Shown in pieces: positions 1 through 9,200 of a stretch of DNA of 21,660 nucleotides. The DNA comes from JBDRNO01 sp043811005. GTDB lineage: Bacteria; Bacteroidota; Bacteroidia; NORP154. The notes beneath the pieces are model-generated. The model searched no databases and was not told where the DNA came from. It saw only the letters and a program-made list of their open reading frames with translations. The stretch covers positions 1 through 21,660 of the forward strand of contig JBDRNO010000154.1 in assembly GCA_043811005.1 (NCBI GenBank), written 5' to 3'. Position 1 is the first letter of the stretch; each line of letters opens with the position of its first letter. The position numbers and the translations under genes were made by a program.

Positions 1-416
1 GGGTTGATCGAAATTTTGCTGATTTCATCGGCAACTTCCATTATTTGGTCCTTTTTGGCAGTGATCTCTACGGTTTTTAATTTAAATGCAAACGGAACAA
101 TTTCAATTACCACTTGTTTGTCAATTATCTCAGGGTTAAGCTTAAATGTTTGAGTGTTGTAGCCCAAATGACTTACAAGCAGTGTAGAGGTATCTGAAGG
201 TATATTAAAAATGGTAAAATACCCGTCTAAATTAGTTGAAGTGCCAATTCCTGTGGAAGCTATCGCGATGCTTACATAAGGCATTGTTTCTCCGTTTTGA
301 AGGTCTTTAACAATACCTCTGACTGTTATTGTTTCCTGTGCATTTGAGCACTTAAAAACAAAAATGATCAGAAAGAAAAATAATATTTTATTAGTTGCAA
401 AAAATGTTGAATTCAT
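1..416 (-). CDS. TonB-dependent receptor with CarboxypepD_reg-like domain, 5' part only
   Basis: Reading the minus strand from the ATG at 416 gives 138 open codons that run off the window edge. The product begins with a Sec signal peptide (about residues 1-26, hydrophobic core ILFFFLIIFVF, likely cleavage at SNA|Q). A carboxypeptidase-regulatory-like beta-sandwich follows (about residues 30-105), with the typical ITVRGIVKD, PYVSIAI, GTSTNLDGYFTI and LLVSHLGY strands. Then comes the link VEITAKK and the start of what looks like a plug domain (EVADEISKISIN). This order is the usual N-terminus of Bacteroidota outer-membrane TonB-dependent transporters. The beta-barrel lies outside the window, so the substrate cannot be named. 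The start is only 5 nt after the peptidase E stop, so the two genes are probably co-transcribed. A different protein with the same N-terminal domain remains possible. Confidence 0.75.
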   Translation of the reverse strand, partial: MNSTFFATNKILFFFLIIFVFKCSNAQETITVRGIVKDLQNGETMPYVSIAIASTGIGTSTNLDGYFTIFNIPSDTSTLLVSHLGYNTQTFKLNPEIIDKQVVIEIVPFAFKLKTVEITAKKDQIMEVADEISKISIN

Positions 417-421
417 ATTAC

Positions 422-1138
422 TTATTTTAAAAGAAAATCCAATTCTGCATCTGAATCATATTCATGAGGTTGCATTCCTTGTTTGAATAATCGCATCTTT
501 CTGCTACCGATTAATCTCATTTTATCTCCTTCAATTCTCAACATAGTACCTTCACGTAAGCCCATAACAGAAACATCAGGATTTGCTATGATAAATTCTT
601 CTATTCTCATTTCCCTTGTTTCACCTGCATGACCTTCAGGGTGTGCGTCCAGGTAATGAGGATTTATCTGAAAAGGCACTAAATCAAGAGTGTTGAAACT
701 TTCCGGTTCAACAATTGGCATATCATTGGTTGTTTTAAGTGTTGGACAAACAACATTTGAACCTGCACTCCAGCCAATATACGGGATGCCATTGTTTACC
801 TTCTCCCTGATAATATCAATAAGTTTATTCTTATGTAAAAGATGCACTAAGTTAAATGTATTTCCCCCTCCTACAGCGATTGCTTCAGCATTCCGAACCG
901 CCTGGACCGGATCATTATACTTATGAACAGGATCTGTTTCGTAGCCTGTTTTATAAAAATGTTCTGCTACCTTAGAAGTATATTCGTCAAATGAAATACT
1001 AACACCTGCATAAGGTATAAATAGTACTTTTCTAATCTGTTCACCTAAAAATTCTCGTATATTATTTATACAATGAGCTAAATACTCTTCCCCGGCATTT
1101 GTAGAGTTACTGATTAATAACATTCGTTTCTTCATCAT
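422..1138 (-). CDS. pepE: Peptidase E (alpha-aspartyl dipeptidase, family S51)
   Basis: The 238-aa product matches the length of PepE (about 230 aa) and has its hallmarks. These are the glycine-rich AVGGGNTFNL (88-97), the nucleophile elbow GWSAGSN (122-128, with Ser124 as the presumed nucleophile), INPHY (158-162, with His161) and GLREGT (193-198, with Glu196). They correspond to the Ser-His-Glu triad described for the Salmonella enzyme. Known members hydrolyse dipeptides with N-terminal aspartate in the cytoplasm, and no signal peptide is visible here. The start is a double ATG (1138 and 1135), and either could be used. The TonB-receptor gene begins 5 nt after the stop, which suggests an operon linking peptide uptake to dipeptide breakdown; that link is inference. 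A cyanophycinase-like relative is less likely given the short length. Confidence 0.9.
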   Translation of the reverse strand: MMKKRMLLISNSTNAGEEYLAHCINNIREFLGEQIRKVLFIPYAGVSISFDEYTSKVAEHFYKTGYETDPVHKYNDPVQAVRNAEAIAVGGGNTFNLVHLLHKNKLIDIIREKVNNGIPYIGWSAGSNVVCPTLKTTNDMPIVEPESFNTLDLVPFQINPHYLDAHPEGHAGETREMRIEEFIIANPDVSVMGLREGTMLRIEGDKMRLIGSRKMRLFKQGMQPHEYDSDAELDFLLK

Positions 1139-1167
1139 TATATCGTTACTGTTAGAACTTAACTTCG

Positions 1168-1183
1168 TCCGCCAGCTGGCGGA
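1168..1183. repeat. 16-bp perfect palindrome TCCGCCAGCTGGCGGA
   Basis: The eight bases on each side of the centre are exact complements. The GC-rich element sits in an AT-rich intergenic region, directly next to the 15-nt word at 1154-1168 in front of pepE. It has the look of a dispersed intergenic palindrome. Whether it is repeated elsewhere in the genome cannot be seen here. Confidence 0.7.
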
Positions 1184-1223
1184 TTGAAAAGTTTTAATCT
1201 AATATTTGTGCATTATTAATAAT

Positions 1224-1292
1224 AGTCGGCAGTCGGCAATCCTCAGTCGGTAAAAATAAAAATTGCGGACTGCTGACTGTGGACTGCCGACT
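1224..1292. repeat. Inverted repeat made of eight 7-bp units
   Basis: The left arm (1224-1251) divides exactly into four heptads: AGTCGGC, AGTCGGC, AATCCTC and AGTCGGT. After a 13-nt A/T spacer (1252-1264), the right arm (1265-1292) divides into GCGGACT, GCTGACT, GTGGACT and GCCGACT, the same motif in the opposite orientation. The outer 11 bp pair perfectly and the inner part imperfectly, so a long hairpin is possible. Lying 113 nt after the pabB stop, it could end pabB transcription or act as a dispersed repeat element. Confidence 0.7.
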
Positions 1293-1404
1293 CGGAAAAT
1301 ATGTGAAGTATAATAAAATTAGTAATTATCAAGCCATAGACATTGAAATTCCGATACGTATAAAATAAATAAGGACAGAACTTCGCAAATTTATTAAAAA
1401 AGAA

Positions 1405-2844
1405 TTAATCGGTGAAATCATTATTAAACACCTCAAACATCGCCTTTGCTTTCAACAAACATTCCTCATATTCCTTTTCGGGTATTGACTTGTCCGTTAT
1501 AGCCCCGCCAACCATAAATGACAAATATTTTTCCGCTTGATTATACAAAATACTCCTTATTACCACATTAAGATCGAAATCTCCTTCAGGGGTAATGTAA
1601 CCCACCGCCCCTGAATACAATCCGCGTTTTGTGCTTTCATGTTCCTCTATCAGTTCCATCGCCCTGACCTTTGGAGCGCCTGTCATCGAACCCATTGGAA
1701 AAGCGCTTTTGATTGCCTCGATAAAGTGTGCCTCTTCCCTCAATTCCGAAGCTACCGTTGATATCATTTGGTGAACCTGCCTGAAAGTATAAATTCCGAA
1801 CAATTCCTCAACCCTTACGCTTCCTTTTTTTGCAGTTTTTGACAAGTCGTTCCGTACCAGGTCTACTATCATCACATTTTCTCCCCGCTCCTTTGGGTCA
1901 TTTAGCAACAATTGCCTGAGCACATCATCCTCCTCTTTTGTAGCTCCCCGGTGAATGGTTCCCTTAATAGGCTGTGAGATGATCTTCCTGCCCGTCTTTT
2001 TCATAAACCGTTCCGGGCTTGCCGACATTAAATGTTTATCACCCAAACGATAATAGCATGAAAACGGTGCCAGGGAAATATCATTAAGCTTCATATATAC
2101 ATGCAGGGGGTCAATTTCAGCATTTTCAGCATAAAATTCCTGGCAGAAATTCACCTCATAGATATCGCCATACCTGATGTGTTCCTTTAATTTATGAACA
2201 GAGTTTAAATATTGTTCCCTGGTGATACTACTTTTGATTTGAATATCAGATGTATAGACGCGATGCATCGCGTCTCTATGTTTTGCTGACCCAAAATCAT
2301 TGATTTGTTCAAAAAGTTTATGAATTTCATCTTTAGTTGTCAATTCCTCTAAAAAACCAATCTGAATATTGTCTTTATTAATTATGAAGACGTATTCCGG
2401 CTGGAAAAAATGCAGAAGCGGCATCTTTATCCCATCAAAATTTTCGGATTTTAGCTCTTCAACTTCATTTTTTAGATCGTAAGTGAAAAAGCCAAACAGC
2501 CAGTCTTGTTTTATATCAAAAAATTTTTTTATGGCAGAAAAAGCATTTCCTGAAATTACTGTGATTTCACTAACACTTCCCACGGCAGCAATACAATCAT
2601 AATTATTGTAGATTTCTTGAAAACCCTCAGGGTTTTCAAAACCCTGAGGGTTTAAGGACTGTAAGGACTGAGGGTTTAAGGAAAAATCATTATTGTTGCC
2701 TGTTCCCTGGGATCCGTGATTATTATCTGAAAAATTACTGTTTAAATAACAGATCCTGTTGAAATTATCTGACCAGGTAAGTAAATTATTTTTGAATTTA
2801 TTGAGATCAATATCTAAAGTGGAATATGAAATGAATTGGCGCAT
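1405..2844 (-). CDS. pabB: Aminodeoxychorismate synthase component I with two in-frame palindromic insertions
   Basis: The 479-aa protein belongs to the chorismate-binding TrpE/PabB family. Key motifs are YGDIYEVNFCQEF (225-237), SASPERF (274-280), PIKGT (292-296), MIVDLVRNDL (325-334), GSMTGAPKVRAMELI (385-399) and GLYSGAVGYI (408-417). PIKGT with Lys294 is the PabB signature, where anthranilate synthase normally has PIAGT. The enzyme makes 4-amino-4-deoxychorismate for folate synthesis, using ammonia from a PabA partner that is not in this window. The C-terminal two thirds are well conserved. The N-terminal part is less so and contains a low-complexity stretch (about 48-77) with NPQGFENPEGF (65-75), plus HRDAMHRVYTS (189-199). 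Both are translated from palindromic DNA. The frame stays open, so the gene is probably functional. No Shine-Dalgarno site precedes the ATG at 2844. Confidence 0.93.
   Translation of the reverse strand: MRQFISYSTLDIDLNKFKNNLLTWSDNFNRICYLNSNFSDNNHGSQGTGNNNDFSLNPQSLQSLNPQGFENPEGFQEIYNNYDCIAAVGSVSEITVISGNAFSAIKKFFDIKQDWLFGFFTYDLKNEVEELKSENFDGIKMPLLHFFQPEYVFIINKDNIQIGFLEELTTKDEIHKLFEQINDFGSAKHRDAMHRVYTSDIQIKSSITREQYLNSVHKLKEHIRYGDIYEVNFCQEFYAENAEIDPLHVYMKLNDISLAPFSCYYRLGDKHLMSASPERFMKKTGRKIISQPIKGTIHRGATKEEDDVLRQLLLNDPKERGENVMIVDLVRNDLSKTAKKGSVRVEELFGIYTFRQVHQMISTVASELREEAHFIEAIKSAFPMGSMTGAPKVRAMELIEEHESTKRGLYSGAVGYITPEGDFDLNVVIRSILYNQAEKYLSFMVGGAITDKSIPEKEYEECLLKAKAMFEVFNNDFTD
2253..2278. repeat. 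GC-rich palindrome inserted in pabB
   Basis: Bases 2256-2275 form a perfect 20-bp palindrome centred on GATGCATC. Pairing continues to 2253 and 2278 with one mismatch. It is read in frame as part of HRDAMHRVYTS in PabB, between the N-terminal region and the conserved YGDIYEVN block. Its composition is much richer in GC than the flanking coding DNA. It looks like a small dispersed element that landed in a surface loop. Confidence 0.7.
2621..2653. repeat. 33-nt palindrome (NPQGF element) inside pabB
   Basis: This is a perfect palindrome of 16-bp arms around a single central base (2637), with core GTTTTCAAAAC. On the minus strand it is read as NPQGFENPEGF (PabB residues 65-75). The same 33 bases occur at 13131-13163 and 20507-20539 in the two giant genes. 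A length divisible by three keeps the frame. Two of the three frames of the element lack a stop, and the third contains TGA. Confidence 0.85.
2644..2682. repeat. Partial tandem duplication next to the pabB palindrome
   Basis: The 15-mer CTGAGGGTTTAAGGA occurs at 2644-2658 and again at 2668-2682, an offset of 24 nt (8 codons). On the protein it gives LNPQSLQS followed by LNPQG. The first copy is the edge of the 33-nt palindrome, so part of the element was duplicated in frame after or during insertion. Confidence 0.75.
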
Positions 2845-2856
2845 GTTACAAAATAA

Positions 2857-2871
2857 AGAACTTAACTTCGT
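2857..2871 (-). promoter_or_regulatory. 15-nt word shared by the pabB and pepE leaders
   Basis: On the minus strand, ACGAAGTTAAGTTCT lies 12 nt before the pabB ATG here and 15 nt before the pepE ATG at 1168-1154. The position relative to the start is similar in both. A shortened relative (GAACTTCGCAAA on the plus strand) starts near 1378, just after pabB. It may be a leader or regulatory element, or the edge of a dispersed repeat. Confidence 0.35.
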
Positions 2872-2881
2872 AAATTCATTA

Positions 2882-2964
2882 AAATTAAGTAAAAATACTT
2901 ATTAAATTAAGTATTTATTATTTTTTAAATTAAGTATGAATTTTTATGTTTTTTAAATTAATTA
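2882..2964. promoter_or_regulatory. Phased AAATTAAGTA repeats, possible operator
   Basis: AAATTAAGTA occurs exactly at 2882-2891, 2904-2913 and 2927-2936, with a degenerate copy (AAATTAATTA) at 2955-2964. The first spacings are 22 and 23 bp, about two helical turns. A 9-bp inverted repeat (AAATACTTA at 2893-2901 and TAAGTATTT at 2908-2916) overlaps the second copy. The block lies just upstream of the -7-like element at 2967. The region is very AT-rich, so chance repeats are possible. Confidence 0.4.
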
Positions 2965-2966
2965 TT

Positions 2967-2974
2967 TAACTTTG
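2967..2974 (+). promoter_or_regulatory. Candidate -7 promoter element TAACTTTG
   Basis: This is an exact match to the Bacteroidota consensus TAnnTTTG on the plus strand. No clear TTTG is seen at the -33 position; the nearest is TATG about 18 nt upstream. If used, it would give the giant adhesin mRNA a leader of about 235 nt that includes both hairpins. Confidence 0.35.
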
Positions 2975-3059
2975 ATAGATTAATTAGACAGGTTAATAAA
3001 TAAAAGGATTGTTATTACGAAACAGGCATTACCAATACTGCCAAACCGAAGTAAAGTAA

Positions 3060-3092
3060 AGCTTTCCAAAAGTTTGGAACTTTTGGAAAGCT
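3060..3092. repeat. 33-nt hairpin, subfamily AGCTTTCC, orientation 1
   Basis: A 15-bp stem closes on a triloop. The loop-proximal sequence reads TTTGGAA, which is the exact reverse complement of TTCCAAA in the copy at 13439-13471, while the stem is identical. The element is therefore present in opposite orientations at the two sites. Confidence 0.8.
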
Positions 3093-3104
3093 GTTAAATA
3101 AAGT

Positions 3105-3137
3105 AGACCTCCGAAGTTTTCAAAACTTAGGAAGTCT
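3105..3137. repeat. 33-nt hairpin, subfamily AGACTTCC, degenerate copy
   Basis: This is the counterpart of the perfect palindrome at 13484-13516, with core GTTTTCAAAAC intact. Two stem mismatches arise from three substitutions in or beside it. A T-run follows at 3142-3148, so it could still act as a weak terminator upstream of the giant gene. Confidence 0.7.
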
Positions 3138-3216
3138 AACCTTTTTTTCATTATTCAATTTTTCATACTTTTACAATCCCCTACAAATTAATTAACCATA
3201 ACCAAAACAAAACATC

Positions 3217-6200
3217 ATGAAAAAAATTACCCAAATAACAAGCGTATTAACCATGTTAATATGGTTTTTCAGTACAAACGCATTTTCCCAGGTGGAGTTC
3301 ACTCCCGATATAAGTAATGGCTGTGCTCCGTTAACGGTAAACTTTACAAATCTTTCGGTCACCAACGGTATGGATACAACCGGGGTGATATTCATCTGGG
3401 ATTATGAAGACGGGACTCCGAATGACACAGGGTATAATGCGTCTCATACATTTACTTCAGGGTCAACAGAGTATGATGTCCAGTTACTGGCAGACAGTTC
3501 GGGATTTAATATGGGTGAATACGGGCAAAATATCCAGGTAAACGGTTCACGGGGTTATTTCCAAACTTCCACCGGCTCACAGGCATGTGTAGGTGAAAGT
3601 TCTACATATTATTATGATGAAAATTATTCCAGCCTGGAATGGCGTTTTGCCGATGGGCAGATCCAGAATTGGAACTGGGTCGGGCATACGTATAATACAC
3701 CTGGAACATATTATGATACAATGATCGTTGTAACCTCATGCGGTACCGACACGGTAGTACAAGCGATTGATATTAGCAATTCAGCTATTCCTGTTGCACA
3801 GATAAATTACAATCAGAATCCTGTTTGCTACAATGACTCAGTCTATTTTTCAAATCAATTCAACCCACCATCTTATTTTTCTCAGTGGTATTTTGGCGAT
3901 GGCGATTCAGCAATGATCAATGAACCTGCTCATGCCTATACGGATACAGGGACATACCAGGTAATTCTGATTACCACCAATACATGCCTTAACTCAAATA
4001 GCGATACGGTAGAAGTAGATGTTGATACCGGTTTGACTGTCTCGGCTTCCAACATGAATTTCTGGCCAAACCCTTCTTGTCCCTTGTCCCCTGTGTATTT
4101 TAGTGCCGGTTCATCAGGAAACTATATATGGGATTTTGGCAATGGTGATTCTTCCTCTTTGAGAGCCCCTCAGATACAGTATTCGGATACGGGGATTTAT
4201 AATGTGCAACTCATTGTAACAAACGGATGTGGTAATTCGGATACATCCTGGCAAAATATAACAGTCCAATATGATTCGAGTAATACACCAAATGCTGATT
4301 TCTGGTTTGATTATCAAGGGCCAACACCTCCAGGTGACACAATGAATATTTGTCCCGGGGAGACGATGGGATTTAGAAATAATACGAACGAAAACGGAAA
4401 TACGACCTATTTATGGCTGTTTGGCGATGGCGATTCTGCAACCACAAATGACGCCACGCATGATTTTCTCACAGAGGGTGCCTTTACGGTGCTATTAATA
4501 GCGAGCAACAGTTGCATGGGAGTGGATACTGCTATAAAATGGGTAATAGTAGACTCTCTGACAAGGCATACTTCGGGATATTTTGAAACATCCACCGGAC
4601 CGGCTGCCTGTGTCAATGAAGGGGTTTCCTATTGGTATAATGGAGGCAATTACGACAATCTTGAATGGCGATTCGGTGATGGTGAAGTATCAAATTGGGG
4701 TTGGCCCATGCATACTTACTTTTCACCCGGAACATATTACGATACCCTTATAGTCTCGGAGTTCTGCGGTATGGATACCATTGTTCAGGCAATAACGATT
4801 AGTAATTCAGCTATCCCTGCTCCGCAGATCCAGTCCAATCAAAATACAGTTTGTCCAAATGACCCGGTCTTTTTTTCAACCAATAGCAATGGTTCATCCT
4901 ATCTCTGGGATTTCGGTGACAGCATCACTTCAACCGCATCCAATCCATCACACTCTTATGCGGATACGGGGAATTATGATGTTATTCTGACCCTTACGAA
5001 TATTTGCGGAAATTCAAATAGCGACACGGTACAGGTCAGCGTAGAATCATATATGTCTGCCTGGATAGGTAATTTCAATATTTGGCCAAATCCGAGCTGT
5101 CCTTTATCTGATGTGAATTTTTACTCATATACATCAGGAAGCTATATTTGGGATTTCGGCAATGGTGATTTTTCCTATGTGAATAACCCCCAAACAACGT
5201 ATTCGGATACTGGATTATATAATATACAACTCATAGTAACCAATGGGTGCGGTTTTTCGGATACTGCCTGGCAAGATCTTACTATCCAGTTTGATCCTGG
5301 CAATGCGCCAAATGCAAATTTCTGGATTGAGAATTTTTATCTTAGTAATGATACACTGGAGATCTGCCCCGGGCAGATGGTTGAACTCAGAAATGATACA
5401 TGGGGAAATGGGAATAATACCTACTTATGGCTGTTTGGCGATGGAGATTCGGCAACATCTTATGATGCTTCACATACATATTTTAACGAAGGCTCTTTTA
5501 CAGTGCAATTGATAGCGACAAACAGTTGTATGGCAAGCGATACAGCTACAAAATGGGTTATAGTAGACTCTCTTAATACAAGTTCCTCAGGTTATTTTGA
5601 AACATCTACCGGGCCGAGCGCTTGCGTAAATGAAGAAGTTACCTATTGGTATAACGGGGGCAATTACGATTATCTTGAATGGCGATTCGGGGATGGCGAC
5701 ATAGCATCCTGGAATTGGGTCGGACATGAATACTCTTCAAACGGAACCTATTATGATACATTGCTGGTAACTACTTTCTGCGGTACTGATACTATTGTTC
5801 AGGCAATAACAATTGGTGATTCGATCATACCTGATGCTGAGATAGAATACAATCAAGATCAGGTTTGCCCTAACGACCTGGTTTATTTTAATGCCAATAG
5901 CAGCGCTGTCATATATTCCTGGGATTTTGGAGATGGAGATTCGTCAGGAGTTCCCGGCACATCGCATGCCTATAATGATACAGGAACATACCAGGTGATA
6001 TTAACTACAACCAATTTGTGCGGTAACTCGAACAGTGATACGGTAATGATATTTGTTGATACGAACATACAAGTAAACGCCAATAATATTTCAGTATGGG
6101 ATGACTATTCCTGCCCCAATGACTTAGTACAATGTGAGGGCTATACTTCAGGGAGCTATTATTGGGATTTCGGAAACGGGTTTACTTCAACACAAATGCA

Positions 6201-9200
6201 AACGGCAACTTACTATTCCGATACAGGCAATTATTATATTCAGGTGATAATTACAAATGCCTGCGGGTTTTCGGATTCAGCTTATCGAAATGTAACGATC
6301 CAATATGATACGAACAGAACACCTGAAGCTAATATTCGTTTTGATAATGAAGATTATATGCTGGATACAATTACCGTTTGTCCGGGAGAGGAGGTCTCAT
6401 TGGAGAATGATTCATGGGACAGTCCTTTGACTTTTTTATGGTTGTTTGGTGACGGGGATACTTCAACACTTAAGGACGTTACTCATATTTATACAGCTGC
6501 CGGAACCTATGAAATACAGATGATAGCTACCAACACATGCCTGGGAAAAGATACGGCATTTAAATGGGTGGTGGTTGATCCATTAGCATCTCCAAATTCT
6601 CAGCCTTCAGCAATACCATTTGCGCTTTGCCCTGGAGATCCGGTCTTTTTCATGGATGATCAAGGGGATCCGGATGAGAATAATTATACTTACTCTATCT
6701 GGTTTGGAGATGGAGATTCTGCTGTCAATATTACGGAACCTATCGACTCTACAATACCTTTTTTAGCGATACATACTTACCAGGATACCGGTACGTATCA
6801 ATATCTTTTCACTACTACCAACCTTTGTGGTATAACGGATTCGGTTATTGATACGATTCTTGTCGGAGACCCCAATCCTGCACCCATGCTAATGATCGGA
6901 AATTCTACGGAGTGGGAGGGAGGTGTCTGCCCCGGTGAAAATATTCTTTTCTATGCTATCGGAGGTGATTCTCTTCTATGGGATTTTGGCGATTCCACAA
7001 CAGGTTACGGAATGCCGGCAATCCATTCTTATCCGGATGTAGGGATATATTATCCTTATGTGGTTATTATAAGCGGTTGTGGAGAAATAGATACCATTCC
7101 TGATACGGTTAATGTCACATTAAACAATACACCATATGCATATTTCGATATGGACAAGAGCTTTACATGCGCGTATAACCCGGTGAACTTTGAAGCCAGT
7201 GGTGACGGTGGTGGTTCTTTTGATATGAGTAATAACACATATTATTGGGATTTTGGCGATTCAACCAACTCAACTTTGCGGGATCCTTCTCATGTTTATA
7301 CTTCCGCAGGAGTGTTTACCGTATCATTAACTGTAACGAATGGTTGCGGAAGTGAAACCTGGGAAGATTACATTATCATAGATATGCCGACTGTAAGCTT
7401 TACCGGGCTTAGTTCGGGCTATTGTATTGATGATGATCCCGATACTTTATCAGGCAGTCCTGCCGGGGGTATATTTAGCGGTAATGGTATTGGAGGAAAT
7501 GTGTTCGATCCTTCATTGGCAGGTTCAGGGATGCAGACCATTACCTATTCATATACAAATCAGAATGGCTGCTGTGACAGTATGAGTTTGAATATTATTG
7601 TAAACCCGCTTCCACCTGCTGATGCGGGAGGTGATCTGTTTATTTGTTCGGGTGGTAATGTTCAATTGAATGCAACAGGTGGGATTTCCTATTCATGGAC
7701 ACCTGCAGACAGCTTAGATGATCCTAATATTGCCAATCCGGTTGCCAATCCTACTGATACAACGATCTATACTGTGACAGTTACAAGCGTTGGAGGTTGT
7801 ATTGCCGAAGACTCGGTAACTGTGCAGGTTGCTCCTTCATTGACGGCAAATGCAGGTACCGATGAAATAATTTGTACCGGTGACAGCATAATGCTCGTTG
7901 CCACAGGTGGGGGAAATTATTCCTGGACACCTTCAGCAACCTTAAGCAACCCCGGGATAGCCAATCCTTATGCAAGCCCGGTAGTAACAACTACATATAC
8001 AATAACGGTTTTCAGCGCTTCATGCAGTGATAGTGACTCTGTAGTTGTCAATGTGAACCCGTTACCGGTTGTTAGTATTACACCCGGAGGTTCTACTACT
8101 TTCTGTTTCGGTGATTCCGTAACCCTTTCATCATCAACAGGTGTTTCTTATTTGTGGAATACCGGGGATACAATCCAATCAACGGTAATTACATCATCCG
8201 GAAACAATTTTGTTACGGTAACAGACAGTAATGGTTGCTCTGCAACTAATAGTCTGACCACAACCGAACGACCTGCATTGAGCCTGGGTATATACGGTAA
8301 TGCTGTTAGTTGCAACGGTTTATGTGATGGCGATGCAACCGTAACTGTTCCCGGAGGGATACCTCCATATACCTATTTATGGGATCTTTCAGCCGGTGGA
8401 CAAACCACGGCAACGGCAACGGGGTTGTGCGCGGGAACATATAGCGTAACAGTAACGGATTCAGCATCTTGTGCAGATTCTTCAAGTATAGTAATTCCGG
8501 AGCCCGGGGTTATTTCAGCAAGTACCCTGGTATCTGGTGCGAGCTGTAACGGTTCATGTGACGGATATTCCATAGCGATGATTACAGGAGGCGTTGTACC
8601 CTACTCTTTTATTTGGGATGATCCATCTTCACAGAACACTGCTGTAGCTACCGGGTTATGTGCCGGAACAGTTAATATAATTGTAACAGATGCGAACGGT
8701 TGCACTGATACTGCAGATGCAGTGATCACTGAACCTGCTGTTTTATCTTTGTCAGCAACAGGAAATAATCCTACATGCAACGGCTCGTGCAACGGTTCTG
8801 TAACAGCTGCTTCTAACGGAGGCACGACCCCTTATTATTATCAATGGAATGATCCGTCATCACAAACCACTGCAACTGCTGCAGGATTGTGTGCGGGAAC
8901 ATACAGCGTTGTTGTAATGGATGCCAACGGATGTACGGATACAGCAAGTACTGTTATCTCTGAACCAACGGTATTATCTTCCTCTGTAACAGGGAGTAAT
9001 ACATCGTGCAATGGAATATGTGACGGTTCGGCTACTCTCACTTCAAGTGGAGGGACAGCACCTTACAGTTATTTGTGGGATGACCCGGGTTCACAGACTA
9101 CCGCTACAGCTACGGGTTTATGTGCAGGAACATTCTCCGTTATTATTATTGATAACAATGGATGTACCGATACTTTAAGTATAATAATTACAGAGCCCAC

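Larger units (their letters stand above)
1139..1404. other. Intergenic region between pepE and pabB with two repeat elements
   Basis: This 266-bp gap holds no supported gene. It contains a 16-bp perfect palindrome (1168-1183), a long heptad-built inverted repeat (1224-1292), and a 15-nt word (1154-1168) shared with the region in front of pabB. On the minus strand, TAAATTTG at 1393-1386 fits the Bacteroidota -7 consensus, with TTTC 20 nt upstream as a weak -33. If real, it would give pepE a leader of roughly 240 nt that includes both hairpins. Confidence 0.5.
2999..3141 (+). pseudogene. Relic copy of the 3' end of a T9SS gene and its downstream hairpins
   Basis: These 143 bp align without gaps to 13378-13520 (constant offset 10379) with 13 mismatches by hand count, about 91% identity. 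In the 13378 copy the first bases are the last codons of the giant adhesin (KRIVITK, then stop), followed by its 3' non-coding hairpins. Here the same KRIVITK codons are present, but the TAG stop has become CAG and no gene body precedes them. The segment is therefore a leftover from duplication, or from deletion of a neighbouring T9SS cargo gene. Confidence 0.75.
2845..3216. other. Divergent intergenic region between pabB and the giant adhesin gene
   Basis: This 372-bp stretch has no supported gene. From left to right it holds the 15-nt word shared with the pepE leader (2857-2871), an AT-rich block of repeated AAATTAAGTA (2882-2964), a candidate -7 element (2967-2974), a relic of a T9SS gene end (2999-3141) with two hairpins, and about 75 nt of AT-rich leader. 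A second, weaker -7-like TACTTTTA lies at 3166-3173. Both giant genes share the immediate start context AAACATCATGAAA. Confidence 0.6.

Noticed and set aside
690..926. Plus-strand ORF opposite peptidase E
   Set aside because: The conserved PepE motifs are on the minus strand over the same bases.
3192..3395. Minus-strand ORF at the start of the giant adhesin
   Set aside because: It overlaps the signal peptide and first PKD domain of the adhesin and has no supporting features.
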